Source: Moniliella sp. 'wahieum' (lineage: Eukaryota > Basidiomycota > Moniliellomycetes > Moniliellales > Moniliellaceae). Taken from it: a stretch of DNA of 64,000 nucleotides. Below are positions 32,594 to 44,691 of the stretch, one piece after another (the first letter of the stretch is position 1; every line of letters begins with the position of its first letter). The position numbers and the translations under genes were made by a program. The notes under the pieces were generated by a model. It saw nothing but the letters and a program-made list of their open reading frames with translations. It made no database searches and was not told the origin of the DNA. The stretch covers positions 496,001-560,000 of the forward strand of contig RSEE01000014.1 in assembly GCA_003971905.1 (NCBI GenBank), read 5' to 3'.

Positions 32594-35500
32594 GGGAGGG
32601 GATGGGGGGATGGTGGTGGTGGTGGTGGTGGTGTGGCGGGGGCGCCAGTGCCGGTGGTGGCCGGTGCAGAGGAGGGCGATGGTTCCGAGATCTGGATGCA
32701 GGATACCGGATACGACGCGCAGCCAGGAGGCATCCAAGGCACCTGGGCGCACCGCACGGGAGCGCACCGCCCCACCGAAGCCGCTGCTTCTCCGCAGCCA
32801 AGGCGAGTGCAGCGCCGTGCTGGCTGCGGCGGCCGTGCGCATGCATGCGGCATGGCGCCAGTGTTCCCGTGGTTGGCTGCTCCAGGTGGAGCAGCCGGAG
32901 AGAGGGGGAGACGCTGCGAGGCGCCCCGCCAACCCCGCCGGCCGTTCGCTTCAAATTCAAATTTCAGTCGGGCGGTCCGGCGCGGCGACATGCCGTAATG
33001 GCAGCGCCTGCCCCAACGCGGTGGGCGGCGCACAGACCAGCACTGCTTCCGCCATGCTGCTTCCACCGGCTACCTGTCGCTATCGGTTGCGATGCCACAC
33101 ATGTGCTGCCGAAGGTGAAGAAGGCATGCCTTGGTCAGCGCTGAGGCTCAGTCCCACCCCCCAACCTCCCACTCTCTGCTTCTGCACACACCCAATTCGC
33201 TTCAAATTCCCTCATTCTGGTTTCGCGAGGTGTTTTTGGCAAATGCAACGACCTGGCCACGGATGCTGCCGATTCGCACACTCGATGAGAGCGCCAAATC
33301 AATATTGGCGCAGCCGGCTTTTTGTCTGGCAGGTACAACTGCGATACCTGACGGATATTGCCGAAGAACAGCCAGTTTCTCCTCCTCCACATGGTCCCGA
33401 ACGTAGGTGTTGCAGAGGGAGTGGCTACGTCGCCAGCAGCCAAGCATTGTCGGCCAAAGCTCGACGGTTCCTCTGGCCACCACAACATACTCTCGGCATT
33501 ACATATGCTAGTATAGGCCTCTTTGCCGCAGCTTCAATTACATTGGTATCTCGCTGATGGCAGGCTGCCTGGTCAGAGAGAACATTACATTTCCCGAGTA
33601 ACAAAGCCACAGGAGGTGCTCCAAAACCACCGGCAAAAGCTGTAACCCACAATGGAGATACCATGAATACTAGTCCCCGATGATAATCTTCTTCAGCCAT
33701 AGAGGCCGACGGAAGATGCTTCGTCCTCTTCAGAGCATCTCTCACCTGTGGACACAGTATGCCACTCGCCAGCTCCATACAGGCCCAAACAGGATGTCCT
33801 GCCCTCCCTTGACGTTGTACTTTTCCCCTGTGCAATCATAATTTGTGCTTTTGCGTTGGGAAGTTGTATTCCCCCCTACCCCAGATGGTGTTGTCATGGA
33901 GGGGGCCCGAGGTGGGACCCCCCCTATAGTTTAGAGGTATAAACCTTTGGGCAGGTCAATCAGTGTCTCGTACGTTAGGTCTGCTCCAGATCCTGGTTGA
34001 ACCGAGCGGGTGTAGAGGCGAGGAGAGACCCTCTAGTTTGGGTGGCTGCCTGCGTTCAAATGCCGCTGTCCAGACCCTCCGAGGTAGGAGCCGCGTACGT
34101 AGGTCGTTAGACCAGCTGAAGGGGCTAGGAGCTCCGAAGTTACGCTATACCTCGCAGCGTTACCACACTGGGTACACTGTAGTAGGCGGGAACAGACAGA
34201 GCCTAAAGCAGAGCAAGCGCTACTGTGAGAGAACCGCAGCGTGGTGTACTCGACGTAAGTCGTAACTTCGTAAGCGAAAGGTGGTATAACGTGGAAGGGC
34301 TAGAGAGGAACTGGGTATCGGGAGACCAAAGACAGGTGACAGGATGGTCGACAAGGACCCGCAGCGAGCAAGCCTCTGAAACATGGCTGCTATATGCACA
34401 GAAAAGGAACCAGGTCTCAGGTGCCTCAGATGCATGACAGGTATAGACAGAATGCGGGGCACTTTCCAGAGAGGTAAATACAGTATTAATGCACAACCCT
34501 TGCTCTCCAGACGCTCACGCCTGCGCGTATTCGGCCCCACCTGATGCTGCGTAGTCGGGCGCAGCAGGAAGGGTTCTGGCAAGACTGGACGCAATGGGCA
34601 CAAACAACGTACCGCTCGATGAGCCCATGCCACCACGGCGGGCCGCGGATCAGTGATATCCGCACAGCATATAATGGATAAGTAGTGTCGTCTGTCTCTC
34701 TCTCGCTAGTCTAACAGGACTGACGTGTTGAGCGCTGAGCTGAAATATCTACGACATGCGGGGCTCAACGAACGGATAACCGGAGCGCACTGTAACAGGT
34801 GTGGGCCGTACGATAATGAAAGAGCCTGTATCAGAACAACCATATCATTTTACCTCTCGAATTGGAGGAGCTGGAAAGAGCGATTCTCCTCCCTCTGAAA
34901 TTGAGCTCCACATTCCCTGTAGCGGCAGTGGAACAGCTCACACACTGTTGGAAGCAAGGACAAGAACCCCGCAAAAGTGGACCAATAATGACATAATGAC
35001 AGATCACGCCCACATGATAAGCTTCATTGACTGTCTATATCCCCCGATGCCTCTCTCCCCCATCATCACGCACTTTCTGTTTCCTCTGTACGTTCATGGT
35101 ATGTAAGACACCTGCCCATCAAAAGCCTGAATGAATACCACAGGGCAACACGAATGAGAGAGGGGACGCATGGCACACCCAAGACCCGTTTTAACCCCTC
35201 TATATAACCGTAAGATTCATGAGTGACAAACCATGAGTATACTATGACACCAAAAAGGCTACTAAAAAAGACATTGATGGCCATCTAATTTGATATAGCC
35301 GAACGCGAACTGCAGCAAATGCGCGATGAGGGATATAGGCGAAGCATTTTCCCCATACCTCTCTGCGTTTACTATAATGCTCGCCACAATACTATAAAAG
35401 ACAGGATCAATGAAGAGGGGATCATCAGTGTATATCCTCATTAATACGCTCTGGATAGTAAAACGAAAGGGGAGAGGAACAAAAGGAGCCAGCATGTGCA

Positions 35501-35635
35501 AGCCCGTTCTGGTGTGGGAGCAACATCGCCAGAACAAAAAAATCGAAAGAACGTAAATGAGAGACATGTAAGGACACCAGCATCAGATACGAGAGTCCTG
35601 CGCTCGATCTCCCGAGAACCCAAATGGTGGGCCAT
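32594..35635. other. intergenic region upstream of chitin synthase
   Basis: In 3 kb I find no supported gene. The first 450 bp are GC-rich promoter-like sequence. From about 33890 to 34720 the base composition changes, and there is no long reading frame. That block ends in a TCTGTCTCTCTCTCGC tract followed by TAACA. It might be an old mobile-element remnant, but I could not find convincing ends. AT-richer sequence from 34800 to 35620 is probably the 3' flank of the protease gene. Confidence 0.4.
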
Positions 35636-37574
35636 TTAGAGGTTCTTCCAAGCCTGGAAGAGGGAGTACCCAGACCGGAGGCCGGTCCCAGCCCTTCTTC
35701 GCGGGAAGTAGAGAGTGTCGTCCTCGCCGCACCCACCAGTCTTGCCCGTGGTAAGGTCGGTCAGAGCCGAAGGGTTGCTGTACAGCTTGGAGTGGAACCA
35801 GCCCACGCGGCCCTTGCCGTTTTGCTCGCGGTAGTTGTTGAGCAGGGCAATGTGGGCGGCAACAATCGGAGCCGCAGCGCTGGTACCGCCAACGGTCGAG
35901 TCTTGACCAGAGACGGTGATCTGAACGTTGAGGCCAAGGGCAGCCAAATCGGGGAAGGCGCGGCCGTTGGGGTTGAACTTGCCACTGTCCAGGTTGCCAA
36001 TAGTGCTCAAGTACGCCTTGACTTGGCTCGCCTGTACGAAGGAGCGTCAAAGATGTTGGAGAAACCAGCTCCGCTGTGTTCATCCGTGTCAGAAGAAACC
36101 ATGGCATAGCGTCAAGAAAATGGGAAATAATGGGAACGTACCTCCAGAAGCCGCTCTGGGTGCTTCCATCCACGGGCACCTCCGGGCTCGTGTTCTGGGT
36201 TGCACCAACCGAGATGTGTAGGGAGCAGACGGGAAGGTGGGGTTGAAGGAGGAGTCACAGGTCTCACCCGACGAAGCCTGTATTCGTTCAAGGAGAAAAT
36301 AGGATGGGTCAGTAACCAATCGGGTTGAGAGAATTGGTGCAGGAAATGTGGACGCTGGACTATCAAGGGAAGGAGACATTGAATAAAAGAACGAACCTGA
36401 TTTGAGTTGACACCGTTGTCACCCGAGGCAAGCACAACCGTCGTACCACCAGCGGTCAACTTCTGGGCAGCCGTGCAGAGCGAGTGAGCGTCGCCGTTGG
36501 AGAATTGGACTCGTCGTCGCCGTACGAAATGGTGATCACACCGGCTTGGTGCTAACGGAGTAAGAAAATATAGGATAAAGTCAGTTTTATTCGAACAAAT
36601 AACACAAGGAATGGGGCAGAGGAAAACAGCACTCACCTCTGGCCAAGAACGTAGTCAAAGCTGTCAACGAAGAAGTCGTCGTTGGAAGGGTTTGCGCTCC
36701 CGTAAGAAAGGAATGTGGTGGCAAGCGGGGCGCTAATACCGCTAACCATCTCAACATCGAGCATTGACTCGGTACCCGGGTTGCTGGGGTCATTGGTTCC
36801 ACCACCCGCAGTCTCGATGTTGACCTTGTACGAACCTTGGTTGGTTTGGGACTGCATAAACGAGCTGAGGTCGCTCTGCGAAACGTACTGGCCAATGTAG
36901 CCATAACCAATGTGTCAACAGTCCCACTTTTGGGGGTGGGAGTGTAGCTATCCGAATTGTACTGGGACTTGATGCAGCTGATGGAGATCGCGTCGTCGTT
37001 GCAGCCACCGGCGCTTGCAGTACGCTCGATCATCTTCTGGGTCTGAACGGGGGCAGAGCGGCGGACGTTGTTGAACGAAGTGAAGGGGTGAACGTTGACA
37101 ACGGCATCTTGCAGTTCATCCGGGACAGTGTATTGACTGGTCCGCAAGATCTTGTTACCTGTACCGGATGAGTAAAGGTGGATAGGTTGGCGTTCCAGGC
37201 CGCGTTGGCCTCCTTAGCCGAGTGGGTGACAGTGATCTTGTCGCCCCACTTGTTGAGCTGCATCTTCTTCCCGCCAAACTTGGTCAGTGAGCCTTGACGG
37301 ACTGAATGTGGGCGTCCGAAGCACGAGTGTACCCCTGAAGTTCTTCATCAGAAAGCCACTGGCCATCCGACTCGGCAATCTCAATCATCTTGGCGTCCAG
37401 CGCCGCCTGACCAGCAGCCGAGAGCTGGACCGAGTAGGTTACCTCAGTGGAGGGGTCGACTGGGGTACCCACCGAGTAAACATGGGGAATTTGCTTGGGA
37501 GCAACAAGGCGCGCCTGCGAGCCGGCTGCAGCCGCAATCACGAGTAGAGAAGTGAGGAGGTTCTTGCTGAACAT
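35636..37574 (-). CDS. sedolisin-family serine peptidase (S53, tripeptidyl-peptidase type), secreted
   Basis: This is an acid-acting secreted peptidase with a Ser-Glu-Asp triad. The signal peptide is MFSKNLLTSLLVIAAAAGSQA. A long prodomain (LSDEELQGYTRASD, then AWNANLSTF, then YTVPDELQDAVVNVHPFTSF) precedes the catalytic domain. The Glu/Asp pair is in ESMLDVEM (about 36775-36752). HQAGVITISYGDDES and ASGDNGVNSN follow. The nucleophile serine is in GGTSAAAPIVAAH (about 35890-35852). Four introns are visible: 36552-36636, 36278-36396 and 36074-36141, with one less certain upstream. The stop follows SLFQAWKNL. Frame changes occur near 37300, 37160, 36915, 36500, 36200 and 36035. GKTGGCGEDDTLYF near the end lies where the family's calcium site normally is. 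Confidence 0.9.
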
Positions 37575-39801
37575 GAGGAAGTTGTCCAAGGCGGGAGGGT
37601 GGGTGGATGGGATTCTGAATTGCTGGGGCCAGTGTGCATCCATTATACCCCTGTGACGGCCGCAATATGTTGATACCCATGTCATGATCATCCATGAGGA
37701 GAATGTGATTATCATCTGCCCCCAACCCCTTCTTTGTCGTTGTGGTCTGTGCACCTACTATCGCAGCCACTGGTGATTACGCAGCGAGAGGTGGGCAGGA
37801 TTCAAGGATGGCACAACCGAAGGCTATACCACGCGGATAGACGATAGTTAGATTGTCCGAGTGCACTTTGACACTAACCACCATATGATTAGGACGAAGA
37901 GAAGCGTGGGCGACGCGTAGCGCCGAATGCAAAACACAGCTATTAGGGCATGGGTGACATGAAGGTTAGTGGAGTCAGGCCTCAGGCTAAGAGGCCCAAA
38001 ACAAGGTTGCGAAAGCGCAGCCATGGCCATCGCGGTATGCAGTTCCATCCCCATCCTGCACCATATGGTGCATGCATACTACAGGATGACATGCTTGACA
38101 TGATGACATTCTGAGAGGCTTTGGTGCCCGATATCGTGACGATCGATGCCGATGGACCCCCCATTAATGCATGCGGCATATGTATTTCACAGCGTTAAAA
38201 GCGTGTATAAACACGTTCAAGGTGAGATGATCGATTAGTGTGGGAACGAGACGGCGTATTGAGACGCGGTGACCGTATGAATGAGGCGCGGTGCATGTGA
38301 TGTATGCTGCAGATGGCAGGTCCTCGCTGCGGAACAACGCGGCGGCCACCACACGGCTGTCCTGCCCAAGCGGAGAAGCACGGTGGGGTGTGGCGCTCGG
38401 GGACCGAGCAGGCCGAGCTGGCGAGTTGATCACGTTGATCATTGCTAGCACAAGGGCAGTGTCCTCCTTGAGGGGTGAACGATGATCATGCGGTGAACCA
38501 TGTGGCGCCTCTCAGATGCTCATGTGCTGACGCATCGTGTCATGTGGCCTCTAGTATACACTGTGCGATTCGCCTCCAGGCCCCATGTGCAACAACGCGC
38601 CAAGCCCTCTCCTTGGCTACCCGAGCATATGCTCCTGTCCTGTTTCTCCATATATCTCCTGCGCCCATCCCACACTCTATTACCCTTGGACGCCCCGCTG
38701 TTGCGTCACTCTCAAACTTCGACATCTCATCGATCATCATCGAAATAACGAGATGAATATACTTCTACAATAAGGTTGGAATGGCCGAAGCATACGGAGA
38801 ACTGAGAGGACGCATCGTTCGGAGTTCCAGCTATCAATAACTCGCTTCAAGCTCCAATCAGTCTCAGACTCTCTTGGAGATCATCTTATAGGTCTCAACA
38901 CTCACCCTCTTATCCATCGTCGATGATCGATGAGAGCACAAATGGCGTTCAGGTCTCCAACTCTCGCGGCCTAATCGATATCGATCACAATCCGGGGGTG
39001 TTGTGTGCCACACACACACACTTTCGCTAATAGATACAGCCATTGGGAACTTAATGAACTGCGCACAACACAGTAACAGACAACTGTTACATGTTACAGC
39101 CTCACGGATGCTGTTTCAAGCTTCAAGCTTCAAGCCTCAAGAGCTTCAAGCTTCAAGCTTCATAGCCGCGAGCTTCAACATGTGGCTGGCACATACCAGC
39201 GCACGCCCAGCACCTGTGTCCATATGCTAAAGAGCCCGCGGTGGAACAAAGGGGCATATCACAGATCTGTGCTGCTGCTGCGTGTGCCCATACCTAAGAT
39301 CATGCCAGAGCTGAAGGCACCCTCCTTTTCATTTTAGCCTCCTTCACGACGTTCGCGGCGCGAACGCCGGTCAAGTCGCACGACCGAACCAAAGAGGGGT
39401 TAACCCGGTTAACCTATAACACACTGTACCAGACATAATTTACCCCTCTTGTTGGCGTTCTCTCTTGTGTAGTGAGCATGCTGCATTGGTAAACATCGCG
39501 CTGACCCAGGGATGTCATGCATGTCATGCACCATTCCGACAAGCATGCAGCATGGTTGAGCCTCTGATGACCCGCATGGGCGCACCTCTCTATACGACGA
39601 GCACGGGATATTACGAGCACTGAGTATTGAAGCGAGTAAACGAGCAAGTCAATTGGAAACTTGGATGTGTGGCTCCTTCGCTAGCGTATACAGGAAGCGG
39701 GAGAGATAGGGGTGAATGGTGTAGGACAGAGGGGGAATTCAATTGCTACCCGCCGGGGAAGCGTGCACTCAGGATGCTGCAAGATGGTTTGTGGGCCAAA
39801 G
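37575..39801. other. intergenic region with repeat clusters
   Basis: No gene is supported. The region contains GTTGATCACGTTGATCATTG (about 38425), several ATGCAT and TGATCA words, and the CTTCAAG block at 39114-39162. It separates two tandem minus-strand genes. Confidence 0.45.
39114..39162. repeat. CTTCAAG tandem palindromic repeat
   Basis: Seven-base CTTCAAG units are arrayed head to tail (TTCAAGCTTCAAGCTTCAAG, with CCTCAAGAG variants). The junction AAGCTT is a palindrome. Related arrays lie at 45649-45705 and 51761-51845. Confidence 0.7.
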
Positions 39802-42545
39802 TTACGCGACAAAATCCTGGTCCCCAATCCGATCCCAAGTGCGCTCCCGTTCTTCCGGCTGAGTCTCGTCCCAAAGGGCACTACCCGATCCTTTCGAGCT
39901 GGCCCCGACGGTGGTCGAGCCAGCGCGGCCGTACATTGATTTTTTCCAGACGATGGGCTGTGGAACAAGACCGAGAGGGTTAGCCAACGATTATTGCGGT
40001 CAGGGAGGAGACATACCTTGAGTGTCTTGAGTGCCCCACGAATGGGCTTGACAAAGGGCCGCAATGTAGCGGCACGTTCTTTATCTTCGTCCTGATCAGG
40101 ATTGTAGTAGTACCACGGTTCGAGTGCATTGCCCGCCGCATCCTTTCCAGCTCGCTCAATCGCATCAAACTGAGGAAGAGACTGGAGAAGGAGGATCAAG
40201 TACTCGGTCCATGCTTTGCGTTGGATCAGGGCCTTGCGTGCCTCCGATACCCCCTGGGCTACAGGCAAGGACCAAAGGGGTGAGCATCGCCTTGCTTCAT
40301 CCCCACCCGCTCTGCCTGCTCCCCGGCTTCACCTTGCAACAGACCCGCAGTCCCAGCCAATACTTGACGACAAGCTTCTCCGCCTGCCATGGTGGCGGTG
40401 CGGTGGAACACAACCACACCCGCCAAGAGACCAGGAAGGTCATACGTGGGCGCCAGTGCCCGTACCGCCTCCCGGGCCTGGTCCCTCGCCATCAACTCAT
40501 TTGCCTCACCCTTCGCGTCGGTCGGAGCGGGGGCTTCCTTACCGCCCCCACGGGTCGAACGGCGAGTTTTGGTCGATTTGGCTCGCTTTGAGGAAGGCAT
40601 GCTCTCGCGTTCACTCTCCCTGCCACTCATAGACTCATCTTGGCTGCGTTTCTTGCTCGAATCTTGGGAGGAAGCGGATAAGGGGTTTGGTAGATTGCTT
40701 GCCTTCAGCTGGAGTAGAAGTAGTAGGCGTTTCGCTCCTCTTGCGATTAGATTGTTTCGACATCTTAGCTGCAGGGGAAGCAGGGGGTTTGGTCCCTGCA
40801 GTGACGAGACGCCGAGGTACGGTCTTAGTAGTCAAAGTCACCGCTGGAATCTTGGAGCGGAAATTGTGCTTGACTGATCCATTCGGAGCATCAACCCGTT
40901 CACCTTCAAGTGAGTTTTCTTTAACGGGGCCCTTGATGGCAGCGGTGCGGTCACGGTGGAGCCAGAATTAGCGGCAGCAGGGTGTTGGATTGGTTCTTGA
41001 GAGGGTGCGATCGCCTGTTCTTTGACAGCCTGGCTGGTCGTGGGAGCGGGAGCAGGCTCCTGGCAGGGCTCTGCAGATGGGATGGGCGAAGAGCGGGTTG
41101 CAATTTCCGTCAGGTCACTTGAGGGAACCTCCACATCGGCTTCAAGTGTCTGGCACGGGGCGGGGGCAGGTGCCATCAAAGAGGTCTCCATGTCTGGAAC
41201 AGGAAGAGTAACATCAAGCTCGGTGTCCGACTCGAGCTCTTGGGCTTGCACTGCATCTCCTCTTGTTGTCCAGGAACCGGTGTAAACCGGCGCTGAGGAC
41301 TGGGGCACATGCTCACCTCGCGTTCCGGCGATTCCCGCACAAGAGTAGGAGGAGATGAGGGAATGGCAAGACCAAGCGGGGGCGAGGACCGCAGCGCAAA
41401 CGCGTCCGGACAGGGCGACGAGCTGCGCACCGAACAAGGTGGGGAGGAGGAGTTGTGTCCCCCGCGGCTGCGTGAGAATGGGAAGGATACGTGTCCATGT
41501 CTTCATCCGAGCCAAGCTCAAGTTCCTGCACTTCGGGCAAGGAGCGAAGCACCTTGAAGGCCTTGGAGATGGCTCGATCGCGTCGCTAGAGGGCACCAGA
41601 GTCGTATCGGATTTGAGCTCGGTGTCGTACAAGGGAGACGAGGCCCGCATTTGCACATCCTTTTGTGACTGATCGAGATGGGCTTCTTGCACACCAGGGA
41701 CAGAGAACCGAACGCGGGCAATACGACGGATCGCCTCGTCCTCGGTCTCAGTGTCGTCATCGTCGATTGGGAGGACAACAGGTGCGCGGTCATCGTCGAA
41801 AGAAACTGGGAAAGTCTTGTGCTGCTCGACGGAAGTGCAGGCGACGGTCGGTAGAGTCGGGGCTGACACCTCTGAGGCCTTTGGTGCCTGTGGGCGGACA
41901 TTGGGAAGGTGCTCGACAACATAGACGCGGATACCGAAAAAGTCCAACTCGGTTGCAGCAGGAAGAGAAAGGTGGTCTTTGGCGTCAGAGAGCACGTTGG
42001 GTTGGGGACCCTCTTCGACCTCAAAGTCAAGTTGGTCGAAGAGATTGGCAACTTGGTCTTTGGGCAGCTCCAGGGTACCGAGGGCAAGGCGATGGGAGGT
42101 GCGGGGACGGCAGCGAGTGCCATCGATCAAAAGTCCGTTCTGGCCCACAACACGAATAACCCAATGACCTTTGGGGCCGATTTGAACCCACTCCACGACT
42201 GCGTGAGCGCGACTCACATGACGCGCCTCGGCGGGGAGGGCAATGCTGCGTGACACGACATCGTTCGTGGACGCGGTAGGACTGCCAGCAACGGCGCGCG
42301 ACCGAGGGTGACATGCACGCCACGAGAGACGACAAGCAGGTAGCCGGGGCGTCAGATGAAGCCGAGGGTGCGTTGGGATGGTGGCGTGCGCGCGTTGCGG
42401 GAACGATGGCGGACGGAACGCGGTAGAGCGCCGCCGAGGGCGAGGGCGTACGCGCGGAAGGCAGGTCGGGGTAGTGGTAGGCAGATGTGCCGATCTTGAT
42501 GGGCGAGGTCCCGGGGGCAGCAAAGCCAGGGGAAAGGATAGCCAT
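39802..42545 (-). CDS. FHA-domain nuclear protein (TOS4/PLM2-like)
   Basis: The start MAILSPGFAAPGTSPIKIG and the YHYPDLPSARTPSPS segment give the proline/serine-rich N-terminus. A forkhead-associated phosphothreonine-binding domain follows at about 42330-42000. It includes the conserved RHVSRAHAVVEW (about 42230-42190) and then GHWVIRVVGQNGLLIDGTR. A long acidic, disordered middle follows, with DDDDTETEDEAI and Pro/Ala/Glu repeats. A basic region (KRAKSTKTRRSTRGGGK) and a C-terminal module with LEPWYYYNPDQDEDKERAA and VKPIRGALKTLK end the protein. An intron lies at 39958-40016 (GTATGT...CAG) and another probably near 40260-40305. Frameshifts occur near 42270, 41560, 41290, 40840 and 40640. 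FHA proteins of this layout act in G1/S and DNA-damage transcriptional control in yeasts. That role is inferred here. Confidence 0.75.
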
Positions 42546-43629
42546 GGCTCGATGATGGAGGAACGGCGAAGGCGGGAGGGGGGGCTGGTGGGGGCGCAGA
42601 GAAAAGAAAGCTGCACGCGTCTGGCCCACGCTCGTGTCTTCTGCGTGCACCCTGCTGGCGGACAGAACCCTACGCGCTGCGCGCCGCTGTCGCATCGCGT
42701 CGGGCAGACATGGCACGAGCCACCGGTTTGGGCGGAAGGCGGAATGGACGCGCCGGCCGGTGAAAGTTGCAAGTCGGTGGCTGGCCGCAAGCAACGCGCT
42801 TTCAATTTCAGCCCAAGCTCTGTTCGTTTCAAATGTGCCGCCGGCTACAAACGCGACGGGTGGGGCTGTCACAAGCCTGGTGTGTCCTGGGTGCGCTGTG
42901 CGGCGTCGTGCCGGTCGGGGCAGCTGCAATCCCGCGCTGTACCGCCGCGCCTGCCGCTGCATGCCGCCCTGCTGTGACCGGCAGACCTGTTCTGCCTGGT
43001 TTAAAAGCTCGTGACATGTGACAGCCGGCAACCCTAATACTCTGCAGGGCCCCGTGCCTGTCGTTGCCGTCAGAATGCAACACACGCGCCTCGTGCCGGA
43101 TGAATGGCCGATCCACGCATTCCAGGCGTCTCACCTCGCCGCCTGGCGCCTGAGCGCCAGAGCAGTACTGTGCCAGACATCGAGTTTAGTGTGCTGCAAT
43201 CCTAATTAGGCCTTAGGACTCCCATCGTATCCGCCTTGCACCCCGTCGCAGCAACCCACAAGTTTTGCCCTCCGTGGGCCCTCTCACCTTCCTCCCCCAC
43301 AACCTTCCCTTGCGCTCCCTTCTCCTCCTGCCTCCTCCACACTCTCTTCAGCCGCCGTCCCATGCCCCTCAATCTGGCTGCGGCCCATGCTGGCATGGCT
43401 CGCTCTTTCGCCTCCCTTCCGGCCCCATCGCTACCTACATCTACACGGCCGCAAGCTCACTCTGCTAGGCCCTTTGGTCATCCATCCAATGCTCCGACAC
43501 CTGTCACTTTTCGCCCGCCAGGCTGCGGCGACCGCGGCAGTCGCGTCCTCTTCCCTCTCCTACTCCAGGCACTCCAATCCACTATTTTCGGGTACCGACC
43601 GACGTGTCATTCAATCCGAGATCAAGACT
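42546..43629. other. intergenic divergent promoter region
   Basis: This lies between the FHA gene (-) and the membrane-protein gene (+). It is GC-rich, with CGCCTGGCGCCTGAGCGCC near 43139 and a CTCC-rich leader at 43290-43400. The open frames here on both strands look like compositional shadows. An alternative upstream start for the downstream gene is possible at 43490. Confidence 0.4.
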
Positions 43630-44691
43630 ATGCACGCGGATCAACTGCTGCGTTTCGACAACAGTTCTAGCATTACCGTAAATGCCATCATTGCGGTGGT
43701 TGTTGTTTTGGGTGGTGTCTTTTTGGCTTGCATCTCGTGTCTGCCATCCTGAGCAAAACCAATGCCCCCCGACACGAAGCCTTCCCGTACGCCCAGGCGG
43801 CAGGACCACCATCAATGTACCAGCCTAGTGCATCGAGGTCTAGCTCGAAATTCTTCAAGCACCCCACTACTTCGGAGCTGGACTACCCCGCTCACCTGTT
43901 TGAATCGGGAGCTGCGCCGGCTGGTGACATTTCGCAGCACAGGCACTGGATCCTCAGCCTTGAGTTTGTCAGGTCTAGCTATGCCCTCCCGTCGCAGTAT
44001 CAATTCCGGGCCATCTCAATCGTACCAACCTCCAGGTAACCCAACATTGCCGTCGGCAGCAGGCTCTGGGAGGGTTCATTACAATGGCCGTGAGATGACC
44101 ATCAACATGGCGGGGCCTGATGCCAATGCTGAAGCGAAGCGTGCGGCCGAAGAGCGTCTCAATCGTGAACGGAATCGCCGCAGCACCATCATTCGCGGCC
44201 CTCCTCCCATGACTGATGGGAAGCGTGCGAGTCGATACAGTCGGTTGTCGATTGTTGCGAAACAGCCGCAACGCAAGCGCCAACATCGCGTTTCCATCCA
44301 CTCTACCTCTGACGCCATCGAGGGCACGAAGGGAAATATTTCTGCTCGCAGGCGTGGCGTCACGTCTACCGGTGCTGGTATGGTGCGTACTCCCAGTAAC
44401 GGTGGAAAGGCGATGACGAGAGCAGCGGCTACGCGGGCCGTCGCGGGAGCCCTCACAAATCCACTCGCGCGTACCGAGGCGCCCATCCAACCCGGTCGCC
44501 AAAGTCCATCGCCTTTTGACACTACGGCGGTCAGTATGATCTCGGCTGATTCGGATAGAATGTATGATGCGATCTCGGCTTACGACTCCGTCGAACCCGA
44601 ATGGAGTGCTGCCACACCAGAGTCCCAGGTTAATCTGCTGGACCCGCTCCAGACTCATGGGCCTGGTCCCTTTGTCATCGCCCATGGCTAA
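43630..44691 (+). CDS. predicted single-pass membrane protein with basic, disordered tail
   Basis: The start MHADQLLRFDNSSSIT has an N-glycosylation-type NSS motif. It is followed by one strong transmembrane helix (ITVNAIIAVVVVLGGVFLAC, about 43672-43731). The rest is a long Ser/Pro/Arg/Ala-rich tail with a charged helix (NAEAKRAAEERLNRERNRR) and no domain I recognise. The tail reads through SVEPEWSAATPESQVNLLD to TAA 44689-44691. Two frame changes (near 43745 and 43970) join the pieces. Topology is probably short outside, long inside. The gene is hypothetical, but the coding potential of the 3' 650 bp is good. The start could instead be the in-frame ATG at 43490. Confidence 0.6.
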
